A stretch of DNA of 64,000 bases from the NCBI RefSeq assembly GCF_001008165.2, contig NZ_CP011452.2:1240001-1304000 (forward strand), written 5' to 3'. Under the pieces are notes generated by a model. The model saw nothing but the letters and a program-made list of their open reading frames with translations. It had not been told where the DNA came from and did not search any database. This DNA is from Croceibacterium atlanticum. GTDB lineage: Bacteria > Pseudomonadota > Alphaproteobacteria > Sphingomonadales > Sphingomonadaceae. This document shows, piece by piece, positions 53,855 through 62,051 of the stretch. The number at the start of each line of letters is the position of its first letter. The first letter of the stretch is position 1. Both the position numbers and the translations under genes were made by a program.

Positions 53855-54076
53855 ATGCTCAATCTCGTTTCCATCCTAGTCGGTATCGTCGCCCTGCTGC
53901 TGGCGATCCCTTCCACCATTCCCCTGCTCGGCTGGGGCAACTGGTTTGTCCTGCCCATCGCGGTGATCGGTATCGGCATTGGCGCCCTGTCCAGCAGCAA
54001 TGGCGGGCGCAATTTCTGCCTGATCGTGTTCGCGATCGCCGTGGTGCGGCTGATGCTGGGTGGCGGGATTATCTGA
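53855..54076 (+). CDS. small membrane protein
   Basis: A 73-residue very hydrophobic protein with two or three membrane segments (VSILVGIVALLLAIPSTIPL, exactly twenty residues; FVLPIAVIGIGIGALSS; FCLIVFAIAVVRLML). No ribosome binding site precedes the ATG; instead a palindrome ends at it, suggesting a leaderless transcript under repressor control. No function is assigned, but the short helical layout is like other uncharacterised small inner-membrane proteins. It is followed after 29 bases by the convergent mutY. Confidence 0.7.
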   Translation: MLNLVSILVGIVALLLAIPSTIPLLGWGNWFVLPIAVIGIGIGALSSSNGGRNFCLIVFAIAVVRLMLGGGII

Positions 54077-54105
54077 CCGCCATCCGGGGCGGCTTCATTG
54101 CCGCC

Positions 54106-55134
54106 TCAGCCCCGTTCCCGCGCGCGAGACGCCGCTTTCGCGAACAGGGTCGGCAGGCCTGCATCCTCCAGCTTCCCGATTTCGTGCCAGATACCTTCCG
54201 GCAGAGGCCCACTGGCCTGCCCGGCAAGCGCCATAACTGAAAGTTCCAGCGTGAAATGGGTAAAGCCATGCTGCACGCTGCCGAGATTCTTCCATTCCCC
54301 CGGCATCGGCGGATCGCCTGATCCATCGCGCCGCGCGCTCCAGCCATCATCGGGCAGGGCCCGCATTCCGCCCAGCATCCCCTTGCCCGGCCGTGTGACC
54401 AGCAAGACCTTGCCATCACGCTCGATCCACCAGGCGGCGCCGCGCCGATGCGGCTTGGGCTTCCTGGGCGGTTTGACGGGCAGTTCCGCCTGGCGCCCCG
54501 TTTCCCGTGCCCGGCAGAGATCCGCCAGTGGGCAGAGCAGGCATTTGGGATCGCGCGCCGTGCAGATCGTCGCGCCCAGATCCATCATTGCCTGCGCGAA
54601 ATCCCCGGCGCGCCGTTCCGGCGTGATCGTTTCAGCAGCGGCGCGGATCGCCTTGCGGGCAGCGGGCAAAGGATCGTCGATCGCGAACAGGCGAGCCACC
54701 ACCCGTTCCACATTCGCATCCACCACTACTGCGCGCTGGCCAAAGGCGATGGCCGCCACTGCGGCGGCGGTATAGGCGCCCAGCCCCGGCAATTCGCGCA
54801 GTTCCCGTTCGCTTCGGGGGAAGCCGCCGCGTTCGGCCACTGCCCGCGCGCAGGCCACCAGATTGCGGGCGCGGGAATAATATCCCAGCCCCGCCCATTC
54901 GCCCATGATCTCTTCTTCCGGCGCAGCGGCGAGCGCTTCCACATCAGGCCATTTGTCGATGAATTTGCGGAAATAGGGTGCAACGGCGGCAGTCGTGGTC
55001 TGTTGCAGCATCACTTCGGACAGCCAAACGCGATACGGATCGGCACTGCCCCCACCGGGCGGCACGCGCCAGGGCAGATCCCGCGCATGGCTATCATACC
55101 AGGCGAGCAAAAGCGGCGAGACCCTATCCTGCAT
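54106..55134 (-). CDS. mutY: A/G-specific adenine glycosylase MutY
   Basis: A 342-residue base-excision repair enzyme removing adenine opposite 8-oxoguanine. Markers are the start WYDSHARDLPWR, LSEVMLQQTTTAAVAPYF, the helix-hairpin-helix LRELPGLGAYTAAAVAAIAF (exactly twenty residues) with catalytic Asp in VVVDANVERV, the 4Fe-4S ligands in CTARDPKCLLCPLADLC and a C-terminal Nudix-like domain. ATG 55134 begins MQDRVSPLLL. It is divergent from the dciA-like gene with 14 bases between the starts, so promoters overlap. Confidence 0.95.
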   Translation of the reverse strand: MQDRVSPLLLAWYDSHARDLPWRVPPGGGSADPYRVWLSEVMLQQTTTAAVAPYFRKFIDKWPDVEALAAAPEEEIMGEWAGLGYYSRARNLVACARAVAERGGFPRSERELRELPGLGAYTAAAVAAIAFGQRAVVVDANVERVVARLFAIDDPLPAARKAIRAAAETITPERRAGDFAQAMMDLGATICTARDPKCLLCPLADLCRARETGRQAELPVKPPRKPKPHRRGAAWWIERDGKVLLVTRPGKGMLGGMRALPDDGWSARRDGSGDPPMPGEWKNLGSVQHGFTHFTLELSVMALAGQASGPLPEGIWHEIGKLEDAGLPTLFAKAASRARERG

Positions 55135-55148
55135 TCGGCCGCTATGGC

Positions 55149-55724
55149 ATGGGGATGCCCAGTATGGAACGCAACGAGCCAAAAAGCGGGCGGACAAAAG
55201 GCGCCGGGGCCCGGAAGGGGCGGCAGCCAAAGGCATATGAACGCCCGCGCGGCGGCCCGGCAAAGCCTGTGGCAGAGCTGGTTCCGCAGATCGGCCGCGC
55301 CGCATTCCGCCGCTTCGGTTTCGTCCAGTCCAGCGTCGTCACCCGCTGGCCCGAAATCGTGGGCGAAAGACATGCCAGGGTCTGTTCACCGGAATCGATC
55401 CGCTTTCCGCCCGGCGAAAAGAGCGAAGGCATTTTGCAGCTTGTCGTGCTTCCCGCCCATGCGCCGCTGATCCAGCATGTGATCCCGGAAATCATCGAAC
55501 GCGTGAACCGCTTCTTCGGCTACAAGGCCGTGGCGCGGGTGAAGATGCGTCAAGGTCCGGTTCAGCCGGGCCGTGCAGAAACAAAGCCGAAGGCGCCCCC
55601 TTCGCTCAAGCCGATACCCATGGAACTGGGCGACAGTTTGCGCGATATCGGCGATCCGGAATTACGGACCGTGCTCGAATCGTTGGCTCGAAGCATCGGC
55701 GCGAAGGAAGAGGGGCAGGAATGA
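55149..55724 (+). CDS. DUF721 / DciA family protein
   Basis: A protein of about 191 residues with a basic disordered N-terminus (RNEPKSGRTKGAGARKGRQP, exactly twenty residues) and a central DUF721 domain (VVTRWPEIVGERHARVCSPE, exactly twenty residues; LQLVVLPAHAPLIQHVIPEI, exactly twenty residues). DciA proteins load the DnaB helicase in bacteria that lack DnaC. The start is one of three in-frame ATGs (55149, 55155, 55164). Its stop overlaps the ATG of the DsbA-like gene (ATGA). Confidence 0.88.
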   Translation: MGMPSMERNEPKSGRTKGAGARKGRQPKAYERPRGGPAKPVAELVPQIGRAAFRRFGFVQSSVVTRWPEIVGERHARVCSPESIRFPPGEKSEGILQLVVLPAHAPLIQHVIPEIIERVNRFFGYKAVARVKMRQGPVQPGRAETKPKAPPSLKPIPMELGDSLRDIGDPELRTVLESLARSIGAKEEGQE

Positions 55725-56401
55725 TCTTCAGGCGGATGGCCATGGCGGCCATGCTTGTTGCCGGTGCATTGTTCGCCGGCGGCGCGACGGGTTCCAACTG
55801 GGTGAACACCGTCACCGTTACGGATGGCGGCCATCTGATCGGCAATCCCGATGCGAAGGTGAAGCTGACCGAATATATCAGCTATACCTGCCATGTATGC
55901 GCCGATTTCGCCCGCGAAGGGGAAGATCCGCTGAAGCTCGCTTATGTCGAACCGGGCAAGGCCAGCCTGGAAATCCGCCATCTGATCCGCGATCCGGTGG
56001 ACCTGACGGCGGCCATGCTGGCCAATTGCGGCGCGCCGGGCAAATTCCCGCTCAACCATTCCGCCTTCATGCGCGCCCAGCCCGAATTCATGGCCGTGGC
56101 CCAGGAGGCGAATGATGCGCAAATGGCGCGCTGGCGCAATACGGACCGTCCGGCCGCACGCCGGGCAATTGCCAGCGATCTTGGCTTTTATGAAATCATG
56201 GAACGGCGCGGCTATTCCCGGTCGGAAGCGGATCGCTGCCTGAATGATGAAGCAAAGGCGAAGAAAATGGCCGACATTGCCGCGCGTGACTGGAAGCTGC
56301 CCGGTATCCAGGGAACCCCGGCCTTCGCCATTGACGGCAATATCCTTGCCGGCACGCATAGCTGGCGTATGCTTGCCCCGCAGATCGCGGCCCGTTTCTG
56401 A
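55721..56401 (+). CDS. periplasmic DsbA-like thiol oxidoreductase (first)
   Basis: A 226-residue exported thioredoxin-fold protein. A signal peptide (MAMAAMLVAGALFAGGATG region) precedes EYISYTCHVCADFAREGE with active site Cys57-His-Val-Cys60; cis-Pro is in IQGTPAFAIDGN. The Scs/DsbA-like family of thiol oxidases acts in the periplasm. It is translationally coupled to dciA. A second paralogue follows, 99 bases later. The CHVC site differs from the usual CPHC, as does the CSHC of its partner. Confidence 0.9.
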   Translation: MIFRRMAMAAMLVAGALFAGGATGSNWVNTVTVTDGGHLIGNPDAKVKLTEYISYTCHVCADFAREGEDPLKLAYVEPGKASLEIRHLIRDPVDLTAAMLANCGAPGKFPLNHSAFMRAQPEFMAVAQEANDAQMARWRNTDRPAARRAIASDLGFYEIMERRGYSRSEADRCLNDEAKAKKMADIAARDWKLPGIQGTPAFAIDGNILAGTHSWRMLAPQIAARF

Positions 56402-56499
56402 GCATTTGCGCTGTGGGTGAAGCTGTGGAAACAGGATCCCCACGCTTCAACTGCAAACACCCATCGTATAGCCTTCCCCTTCTTATGCCACGGATAGAC

Positions 56500-57255
56500 A
56501 TGACCCAATCGACATCCCGCCGCCTGCTGATCGCCTCGCTTGCCCTGCCGCTGTCATTGGCGCTTGCCGCCTGCGGCGATACCGCGGAAGAAACCGCCGC
56601 ATCGCCCACGGGTGAACCGATCGCGGCGATCGAAGCGCCGGAGGGGCAGAGCTGGATCGAAATGAATGCGGAAACGCCGGAAGGCGGCTTCCGTCAGGGT
56701 AATCCCGACGCGCCGATCAAGCTGGTGGAATATGCCAGCCACACTTGCAGCCACTGCGCCGATTTTTCGGCCGACAGTGCAGCAGCCATGGAAGAACTGA
56801 TCAGCACGGGCGTGGTCAGTTACGAGATCCGCAACCAGATCCATGATGCGCTGGACCTGACGATTGCCCAGCTGGTCCGCTGCAGCGGGCCGGATGCCTT
56901 CCATCCGCTGGCCAGCCAGGCCTGGGCCGCCCTGGGTGATTTCGCCAATGCGGCGCAGCAAAACCAGGCGCAATTGCAGGCGGCCATGCAATCCCAGGGC
57001 GATGATCGCTTCGTGAACATCGCCGCGGCAACCGGGATGCTCGATTTCTTTGCCGCCCGCGGTGTCAGCCGCGATCAGGCGCGCCAGTGCCTGAACCAGC
57101 CTGACGAAGCGCGCGAAATCCTCACCCGTTCGGAAGAACAGTCGGAAGAACTGGACGTGACGGGCACGCCCACCTTCTTCATCAATGGCAGCCGGATCGA
57201 AGGCACTTCGTGGGAAGTGGTCGAAGCCGCCTTGCAGCAGGCCGGCGCCAGGTAA
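56500..57255 (+). CDS. DsbA-like thiol oxidoreductase lipoprotein (second)
   Basis: A 251-residue paralogue of the preceding gene. The leader SLALPLSLALAAC carries a lipobox with Cys25, so the mature protein is probably a lipoprotein. After a linker the thioredoxin domain has YASHTCSHCADFSADSA with Cys83-Ser-His-Cys86, and cis-Pro in VTGTPTFFINGS. ATG 56500 is chosen because it gives a normal lipoprotein leader; ATG 56485 is possible. It lies 25 bases before smc, an order often conserved in the group. Confidence 0.9.
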   Translation: MTQSTSRRLLIASLALPLSLALAACGDTAEETAASPTGEPIAAIEAPEGQSWIEMNAETPEGGFRQGNPDAPIKLVEYASHTCSHCADFSADSAAAMEELISTGVVSYEIRNQIHDALDLTIAQLVRCSGPDAFHPLASQAWAALGDFANAAQQNQAQLQAAMQSQGDDRFVNIAAATGMLDFFAARGVSRDQARQCLNQPDEAREILTRSEEQSEELDVTGTPTFFINGSRIEGTSWEVVEAALQQAGAR

Positions 57256-57279
57256 TCCGCATATGAAGCAGCGGCCGCG

Positions 57280-60200
57280 ATGCTGATAAGGAAGCTCAAA
57301 CTCTCGGGCTTCAAGAGCTTCGTCGAACCGGCCGAACTGCGCATCGACCCCGGCCTGACCGGGGTCGTCGGGCCGAATGGCTGCGGCAAGTCCAACCTGC
57401 TGGAGGCAATCCGCTGGGTGATGGGCGAAAATTCGCCCAAATCCCTGCGCTCCGGCGGGATGGAAGACGTGATCTTCGCCGGCACCGCCCGGCGCCCGCA
57501 ACGCGATTTCGCCGAAGTTGTGCTCCACGCCACCGATGGCGAAGGGGAAGAACTGGAAGTCACCCGCCGGATCGAACGCGGGGCCGGCAGCGCCTATCGT
57601 GTGAACGGGCGGGATGTCCGGGCCAAGGACGTGACACTGGTCTTTGCCGATGCCGCCACGGGCGCGCACAGCCCGGCACTGGTCAGCCAGGGCAAGATCG
57701 CACAGGTCATCGCGGCCAAGCCTGCCGAACGGCGGATGATGCTGGAAGAAGCGGCAGGCATTGCTGGCCTGCATGTACGCCGCCGCGATGCCGAAAACAA
57801 ATTGCGCCAGACCGAAGCCAATCTGGCGCGGCTGGAAGATCTGATGGCCGGGCTGGACAGCCAGATGAATTCGCTGCGGCGGCAGGCGCGGCAGGCCGAA
57901 CGCTACAAGGCGTTGAGCGAGAAGATACTTCTGGCGGAAGCGCGCCTGCTCTATGCCCGCTGGCGCGATGCCGCAGCAGCGGCGGAGGCCGCGCGGGCCC
58001 AGGCAAAACAGGCCGAAGCACATGTCGCCGCGATGCAGGCGGCGACCACGCAGGCGCAGAAAACGCAGGCGGAACTGGCGCAGAATCTGGCCCGGGCGCG
58101 GGATGAACTGGCCGACCGACGGGACGATAGCAGCGCCCATGGGCACCGCATGGCCGCATTGTCCAGCCAGTTGGAGGCGGCGGAACAGCGCCTGGCCGAT
58201 CTCGACCGGCAGAAAGCCCGGCTGGAGGAAGATCGCGGCGAAGCGGACCGGATGACCCGCGACGCGGCGGAGGCACTTTCGCGGCTGGAGCAGGAACTCA
58301 ATGCCGGCCGCAAGGCGCTGGAAACGGATGAAGCGCGCCGACCGGAAATCGCCGCCCGGACAGAAGATGCCGAAAGGGCGGCACGAACAGCCGAACTCGC
58401 CCTGGCCAGGGCCACCGCCGATCACGCCGGAGTGGAAGCGGAATGGCGCGTAGCCGAAGCCGAAGTGGCCCAGGCCCGTAGCCGGATCGAAAGGCTGGAC
58501 CAGGAAGCCCGGCGCCAGGACGATCTGCGCCGCTCTCTCGGCGAACAAGGCGATCCCGATGAGGCGGTGGCCGAGGCCCAGTCAGCGGTGGAGGAGGCAT
58601 CGAGGAAGCTTGCCGAATTGCGCGAAGCGATCGAGGCAAAGCGCGCCCGCAAGGACGAACTCGGCGCAGAGCGCGACGAAGCATCAAGCGCTCTTTCTTC
58701 CGCAAAGGCGGAACTGGCGGGCATCGAACGTGAATGGCAGGCGCTGAAGCGCGACCGCGAAGCGCGCGCCAGGCAGGCTTCGGGCAAGCACGGCCTGCCC
58801 CCGGCAATCGACAGGCTTTCTGCCGCGCCCGGCTATGAACGTGCCCTGGCGGCGGTTCTCGGCCGAGATGCCAAGGCACCTCTGGGCCTGCCCGATGCCG
58901 AGGCCGAGGGGCGATTCTGGACCGGCTCCGCTGTGCCGGCCAGGGTTGCAGACAGCCTGGCCGACCATGTCACCGCCTGCCCTCCCCAGCTCGCCGCGCG
59001 TCTCGCGCTGGTCCATGTGGTGCCAGCAGATGACGGGCGTGAACTGAAACCGGGCGAATGGCTGGTCACGACCGGCGGCCATTTGCGCCGCTGGGACGGT
59101 TTCATCGCCCGCGGCGAAGGCGCAGCCGAAGCGGCAAGGCTGGAGGCGGAAAACCGCTTCAAAGAATTGGAGAAGCAGCTCCCGCCCTTGCGCGAAGCGG
59201 CGGAACGGGCCGAAAAACGCCAGCAGGAATTGCAGGAAATGCTCGCGGCCTTGCAGCGGGATCTCATTTCCGGGGACCGCGAGATTGCGCAGGCTTCCGA
59301 TGCGGAACGCGGCGCCCTGCGCGCGCTGGACCAGGCGGAGGCCGCGCGTGAACGACTGGCCGCGAGGCTGGCGGAACTGGATGAATCCGCCGCCGATCTG
59401 GCCGAACAGCGCGCCGCCGCGCAAAAGGATCTGGAAGCCGCCGAAGCAAGGCGAGCCGTGCTGCCCGACCCGGAAACCGGCCGGGCCACCCTTGCCGCCG
59501 CGCAGGCGAGGAACGAAGCAGCCCGCACCGCCATGCAGGCCGCGGCCGCCGCCCTCGCTTCGCACGATCAGGCGCTCGCCGTCGCGCGGGAACGGGTCGG
59601 AACCCAGCAGGCCGATATCAAGGGCTGGCAAGCCCGTGCGGGCGACGCTGCAAGGCGGTTATCCGGAATGGAGCAGCGTTTCGAGGAAATCGCCGAGGAA
59701 CGCGTGGTCATCGCGGCCAAGCCCGAAGGGTTGATGCGCGAGATCGAAGGCGGCGAAGCCGTGCGCGAAAGGCTTGCCGCAGAACTCGCCAAGGCGGAAG
59801 CAGATGTTGCCCGGATCGCGGAGGAAGCGCGCCAGGCCGATGCCGCGCTTGCCCAGGCGAACGAGAAACTGGCCACGGCTCGCGAAGAACGGGCCGGCGC
59901 AGCAGCACGGGCCGAGAACGAGGAATCGCGGCGCGAGGAAATGGCGCGTATTTCAGGCGAGCGTTTCCAGTGCCCGCCGCCCATCCTGGCCAGCCGGTTC
60001 GATTTCGAACCGCAGGACATCGCCGCCCATGCCGAAGAATCCGCGATTCTGGACAAGCTTTCCAGCGACCGGGAACGGATCGGCCCGGTCAATCTCGTCG
60101 CGGCCGAGGAACTGGCGAAGATCGAGGAAGAGCATGGCAGCAGCGCCGCTGAACAGGCGGAACTGGCCGAAGCCGTCAACCGCCTGCGCGGTTCGATCGG

Positions 60201-60705
60201 CAGCCTCAATCGCGAGGGGCGTGAAAGGCTGCGCGCCGCGTTCAATGAAGTGAACGAACATTTCCAGCGGCTGTTCACCCGCCTGTTCGAAGGCGGACAG
60301 GCGCATCTGGCGCTGATCGATTCCGACGATCCGCTGGAAGCCGGGCTGGAAATCTTCGCCCAGCCTCCGGGAAAGAAGCTGCAATCGCTGACGTTGCTGT
60401 CGGGCGGCGAACAGGCATTGACGGCAGTTGCGCTGATCTTCGCCCTGTTCCTGACCAATCCGGCACCGATCTGCGTGCTGGACGAAGTGGATGCGCCGCT
60501 GGACGATGCCAATATCGATCGGTTCTGCGACCTGCTGGACCAGATGGTGAATGAAACGCAGACCCGTTACCTGATCGTCACCCATAATGCCGTGACGATG
60601 AGCCGGATGCATCGCCTGTTCGGCGTGACCATGGTTGAAAGGGGCGTCTCCCGCCTGGTCAGCGTCGATCTGGGCGGTGCGGAAGAATTGCTGGCCGCAG
60701 AATAA
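57280..60705 (+). CDS. smc: chromosome segregation protein SMC
   Basis: A 1141-residue condensin ATPase that organises and separates chromosomes with ScpA/ScpB. The N-terminal head has the Walker A motif VGPNGCGKSNLLEAIRWVMG (exactly twenty residues, ATP site at residues 31-38); two long coiled coils (about residues 165-490 and 645-930) flank the hinge (around 500-640, GLPPAIDRLSAAPGYERALA); the C-terminal head has the signature LSGGEQALTAVALIFALFL and Walker B with PAPICVLDEVDAPLDDANID (exactly twenty residues). The long coiled coils are rich in Ala, Glu and Arg, so many misleading open frames overlap them. No frameshift is seen. Confidence 0.97.
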   Translation: MLIRKLKLSGFKSFVEPAELRIDPGLTGVVGPNGCGKSNLLEAIRWVMGENSPKSLRSGGMEDVIFAGTARRPQRDFAEVVLHATDGEGEELEVTRRIERGAGSAYRVNGRDVRAKDVTLVFADAATGAHSPALVSQGKIAQVIAAKPAERRMMLEEAAGIAGLHVRRRDAENKLRQTEANLARLEDLMAGLDSQMNSLRRQARQAERYKALSEKILLAEARLLYARWRDAAAAAEAARAQAKQAEAHVAAMQAATTQAQKTQAELAQNLARARDELADRRDDSSAHGHRMAALSSQLEAAEQRLADLDRQKARLEEDRGEADRMTRDAAEALSRLEQELNAGRKALETDEARRPEIAARTEDAERAARTAELALARATADHAGVEAEWRVAEAEVAQARSRIERLDQEARRQDDLRRSLGEQGDPDEAVAEAQSAVEEASRKLAELREAIEAKRARKDELGAERDEASSALSSAKAELAGIEREWQALKRDREARARQASGKHGLPPAIDRLSAAPGYERALAAVLGRDAKAPLGLPDAEAEGRFWTGSAVPARVADSLADHVTACPPQLAARLALVHVVPADDGRELKPGEWLVTTGGHLRRWDGFIARGEGAAEAARLEAENRFKELEKQLPPLREAAERAEKRQQELQEMLAALQRDLISGDREIAQASDAERGALRALDQAEAARERLAARLAELDESAADLAEQRAAAQKDLEAAEARRAVLPDPETGRATLAAAQARNEAARTAMQAAAAALASHDQALAVARERVGTQQADIKGWQARAGDAARRLSGMEQRFEEIAEERVVIAAKPEGLMREIEGGEAVRERLAAELAKAEADVARIAEEARQADAALAQANEKLATAREERAGAAARAENEESRREEMARISGERFQCPPPILASRFDFEPQDIAAHAEESAILDKLSSDRERIGPVNLVAAEELAKIEEEHGSSAAEQAELAEAVNRLRGSIGSLNREGRERLRAAFNEVNEHFQRLFTRLFEGGQAHLALIDSDDPLEAGLEIFAQPPGKKLQSLTLLSGGEQALTAVALIFALFLTNPAPICVLDEVDAPLDDANIDRFCDLLDQMVNETQTRYLIVTHNAVTMSRMHRLFGVTMVERGVSRLVSVDLGGAEELLAAE

Positions 60706-60768
60706 TTGCACAGGCGGATCGCGGCATGTGCCGCAATCAACGCCGGAAATGCATGATCGGCGGCCGGT

Positions 60769-61209
60769 TCAATCCAGCACGGCACGCGGCCCCGGCCCCT
60801 TGGCGCCCAGGCGGTCATCCTTATTGTAAAGCTGGCATTTCTGCAGGCTCAGGCAACCGCAGCCAATGCACTGGTCCAACTGGTTGCGGGTCCGGGTGAG
60901 CAGATTGATACGTTCGTCAATCGCGCTGCGCATGCCGCGGCTGATCACCTGCCAGTCAGTCAGCGTCGGCGCCCGGCCCTGCGGCAATGTGGCGAGTTGT
61001 TCCTCGATCTCTGAAAGCGCAAGGCCGAGCTTCTGGGCAATCAGGATGAAGCTGACGCGGCGAATATCCGATCGCATGAAACGGCGCTGATTGCCGCTGG
61101 TTCGCAGCGCGGTCAGCAAGCCCTTCTCCTCGTAGAACCGGATCGCTGAGACGGCGACGCCCGTGCGCTCCGCCAATTGCCCAATCGTGATGAAGCGGTG
61201 TTCGGTCAT
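60769..61209 (-). CDS. soxR: redox-sensitive transcriptional activator SoxR
   Basis: A 146-residue MerR-family [2Fe-2S] regulator that senses redox-cycling compounds. The N-terminal MerR helix-turn-helix reads ITIGQLAERTGVAVSAIRFY (exactly twenty residues) and NQRRFMRSDIRRVSFI; the cluster ligands are Cys114, Cys117, Cys119 and Cys125 in CIGCGCLSLQKC, with the exact SoxR spacing. ATG 61209 is used. The SoxR box at 61253 lies between it and a divergent VOC gene, the usual arrangement outside enterobacteria where SoxR controls neighbours directly. Confidence 0.97.
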   Translation of the reverse strand: MTEHRFITIGQLAERTGVAVSAIRFYEEKGLLTALRTSGNQRRFMRSDIRRVSFILIAQKLGLALSEIEEQLATLPQGRAPTLTDWQVISRGMRSAIDERINLLTRTRNQLDQCIGCGCLSLQKCQLYNKDDRLGAKGPGPRAVLD

Positions 61210-61252
61210 CTGGTCCCAGCCCCTTTTTCCCCAGACTTGCCCCCAAAGGCTT

Positions 61253-61274
61253 GACCTCAACTTAGCTTGAGGTC
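61253..61274. promoter_or_regulatory. SoxR box
   Basis: GACCTCAA (61253-61260), cttagc, TTGAGGTC (61267-61274). The inner CCTCAA-N6-TTGAGG matches the classical SoxR operator. TTGACC at 61251-61256 could be the -35 element for the plus-strand gene. The site lies between soxR and the VOC gene. Confidence 0.9.
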
Positions 61275-61373
61275 GCAGAAGGGGCAACAGCGCGATTCGG
61301 AAACGTGTCAGCCCGGCACAAGGCCATCCGGCCAATGAGCGCGCCAAAGAGACAGGATTGCAGGAGAATGAAT

Positions 61374-61745
61374 ATGCACCATGGACGAATCGAACATGTA
61401 AACCTCACCGTTACCGATCCGGATCGGTCGGCCGCCTTTTTCTCAGCCCTGTTTGGCTGGCACGAGCGCTGGCGCGGCGAGGCCATGAATGGCGGCGAAA
61501 CGATCCATATGGGCGAGGAATATTCCTATCTCGCGCTCTACACGGACCGGGGCAACCATGCCGGGCAAGAGAAAGGCCGCCCGCTCAACCATGTCGGCCT
61601 GCTGGTGGACGATCTGGAAGAGGCGGAACGCATCGTGATTGCCCATGGGCTGGAACCGTTCGGGCATGACGATTACGATCCAGGCCGCCGGTTCTATTTC
61701 TTGGACTGGGATGGGATCGAGTTCGAGATCGTCAATTACGGCTGA
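61374..61745 (+). CDS. VOC family protein, SoxR-linked
   Basis: A 123-residue VOC-fold protein with MHHGRIEHVNLTVTDPDRSA (exactly twenty residues), FFSALFGWHERW, a central RPLNHVGLLVDDLEEAERIV (exactly twenty residues) and FYFLDWDGIEFEIVNYG; His and Glu positions fit a metal centre. ATG 61374 is preferred because AGGAGA sits at the right distance, while ATG 61368 is too close to it. Divergent placement from soxR across a SoxR box suggests that it is induced by redox-active compounds, perhaps as a detoxifying or binding protein; this is inference. Confidence 0.9.
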   Translation: MHHGRIEHVNLTVTDPDRSAAFFSALFGWHERWRGEAMNGGETIHMGEEYSYLALYTDRGNHAGQEKGRPLNHVGLLVDDLEEAERIVIAHGLEPFGHDDYDPGRRFYFLDWDGIEFEIVNYG

Positions 61746-61749
61746 GCCG

Positions 61750-62051
61750 CTAGATCTGGTCAGCGCGCGCCGTGAGATCGCAAAGCGTCAGATCGCGGTC
61801 GTAGAAGCCCAGTTCCGTGCGCCTTGTCTGCCATTCGCGCATATGGCCGGTCTGGAAATGGGCCGCCAAAGCTTCCCGGTCATCCCACATTTCCATGACC
61901 CGAAACAGACCCGGTTCTGCCACGTCCTCTGCATAGGAGTAGGCGTGGCAGCCCGGTTCGGCCCGTGATGCCTCGATCACCCGCCGCATCGGCTCCCTCG
62001 CCGCCTCGACCATATCCACCGGAAACGGAAATGGCCGATGACCGCGATCAT
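61750..62051 (-). pseudogene. antibiotic biosynthesis monooxygenase-like protein, frameshifted
   Basis: An ABM-fold (quinol-monooxygenase-like) protein of about 100 residues. Most of it is one frame: PVDMVEAAREPMRRVIEASR (exactly twenty residues), EPGCHAYSYAEDVAEPGLFR (exactly twenty residues) and VMEMWDDREALAAHFQTGHM (exactly twenty residues). The natural start ATG at 62051 overlaps the gshA stop (TGATG) and reads MIAVIGHFRF in another frame. The switch lies at 62019-62022, where TTCCGG on the minus strand should be TTCCCGG to give HFRFPVDMVE. One missing C restores an intact family protein, so this is either a point deletion or a homopolymer assembly error. Confidence 0.85.

Noticed and set aside
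56554-58548. 664-codon minus-strand frame opposite the DsbA-like gene and smc
   Set aside because: Antisense shadow of the Ala/Glu/Arg-rich coiled-coil coding sequence.
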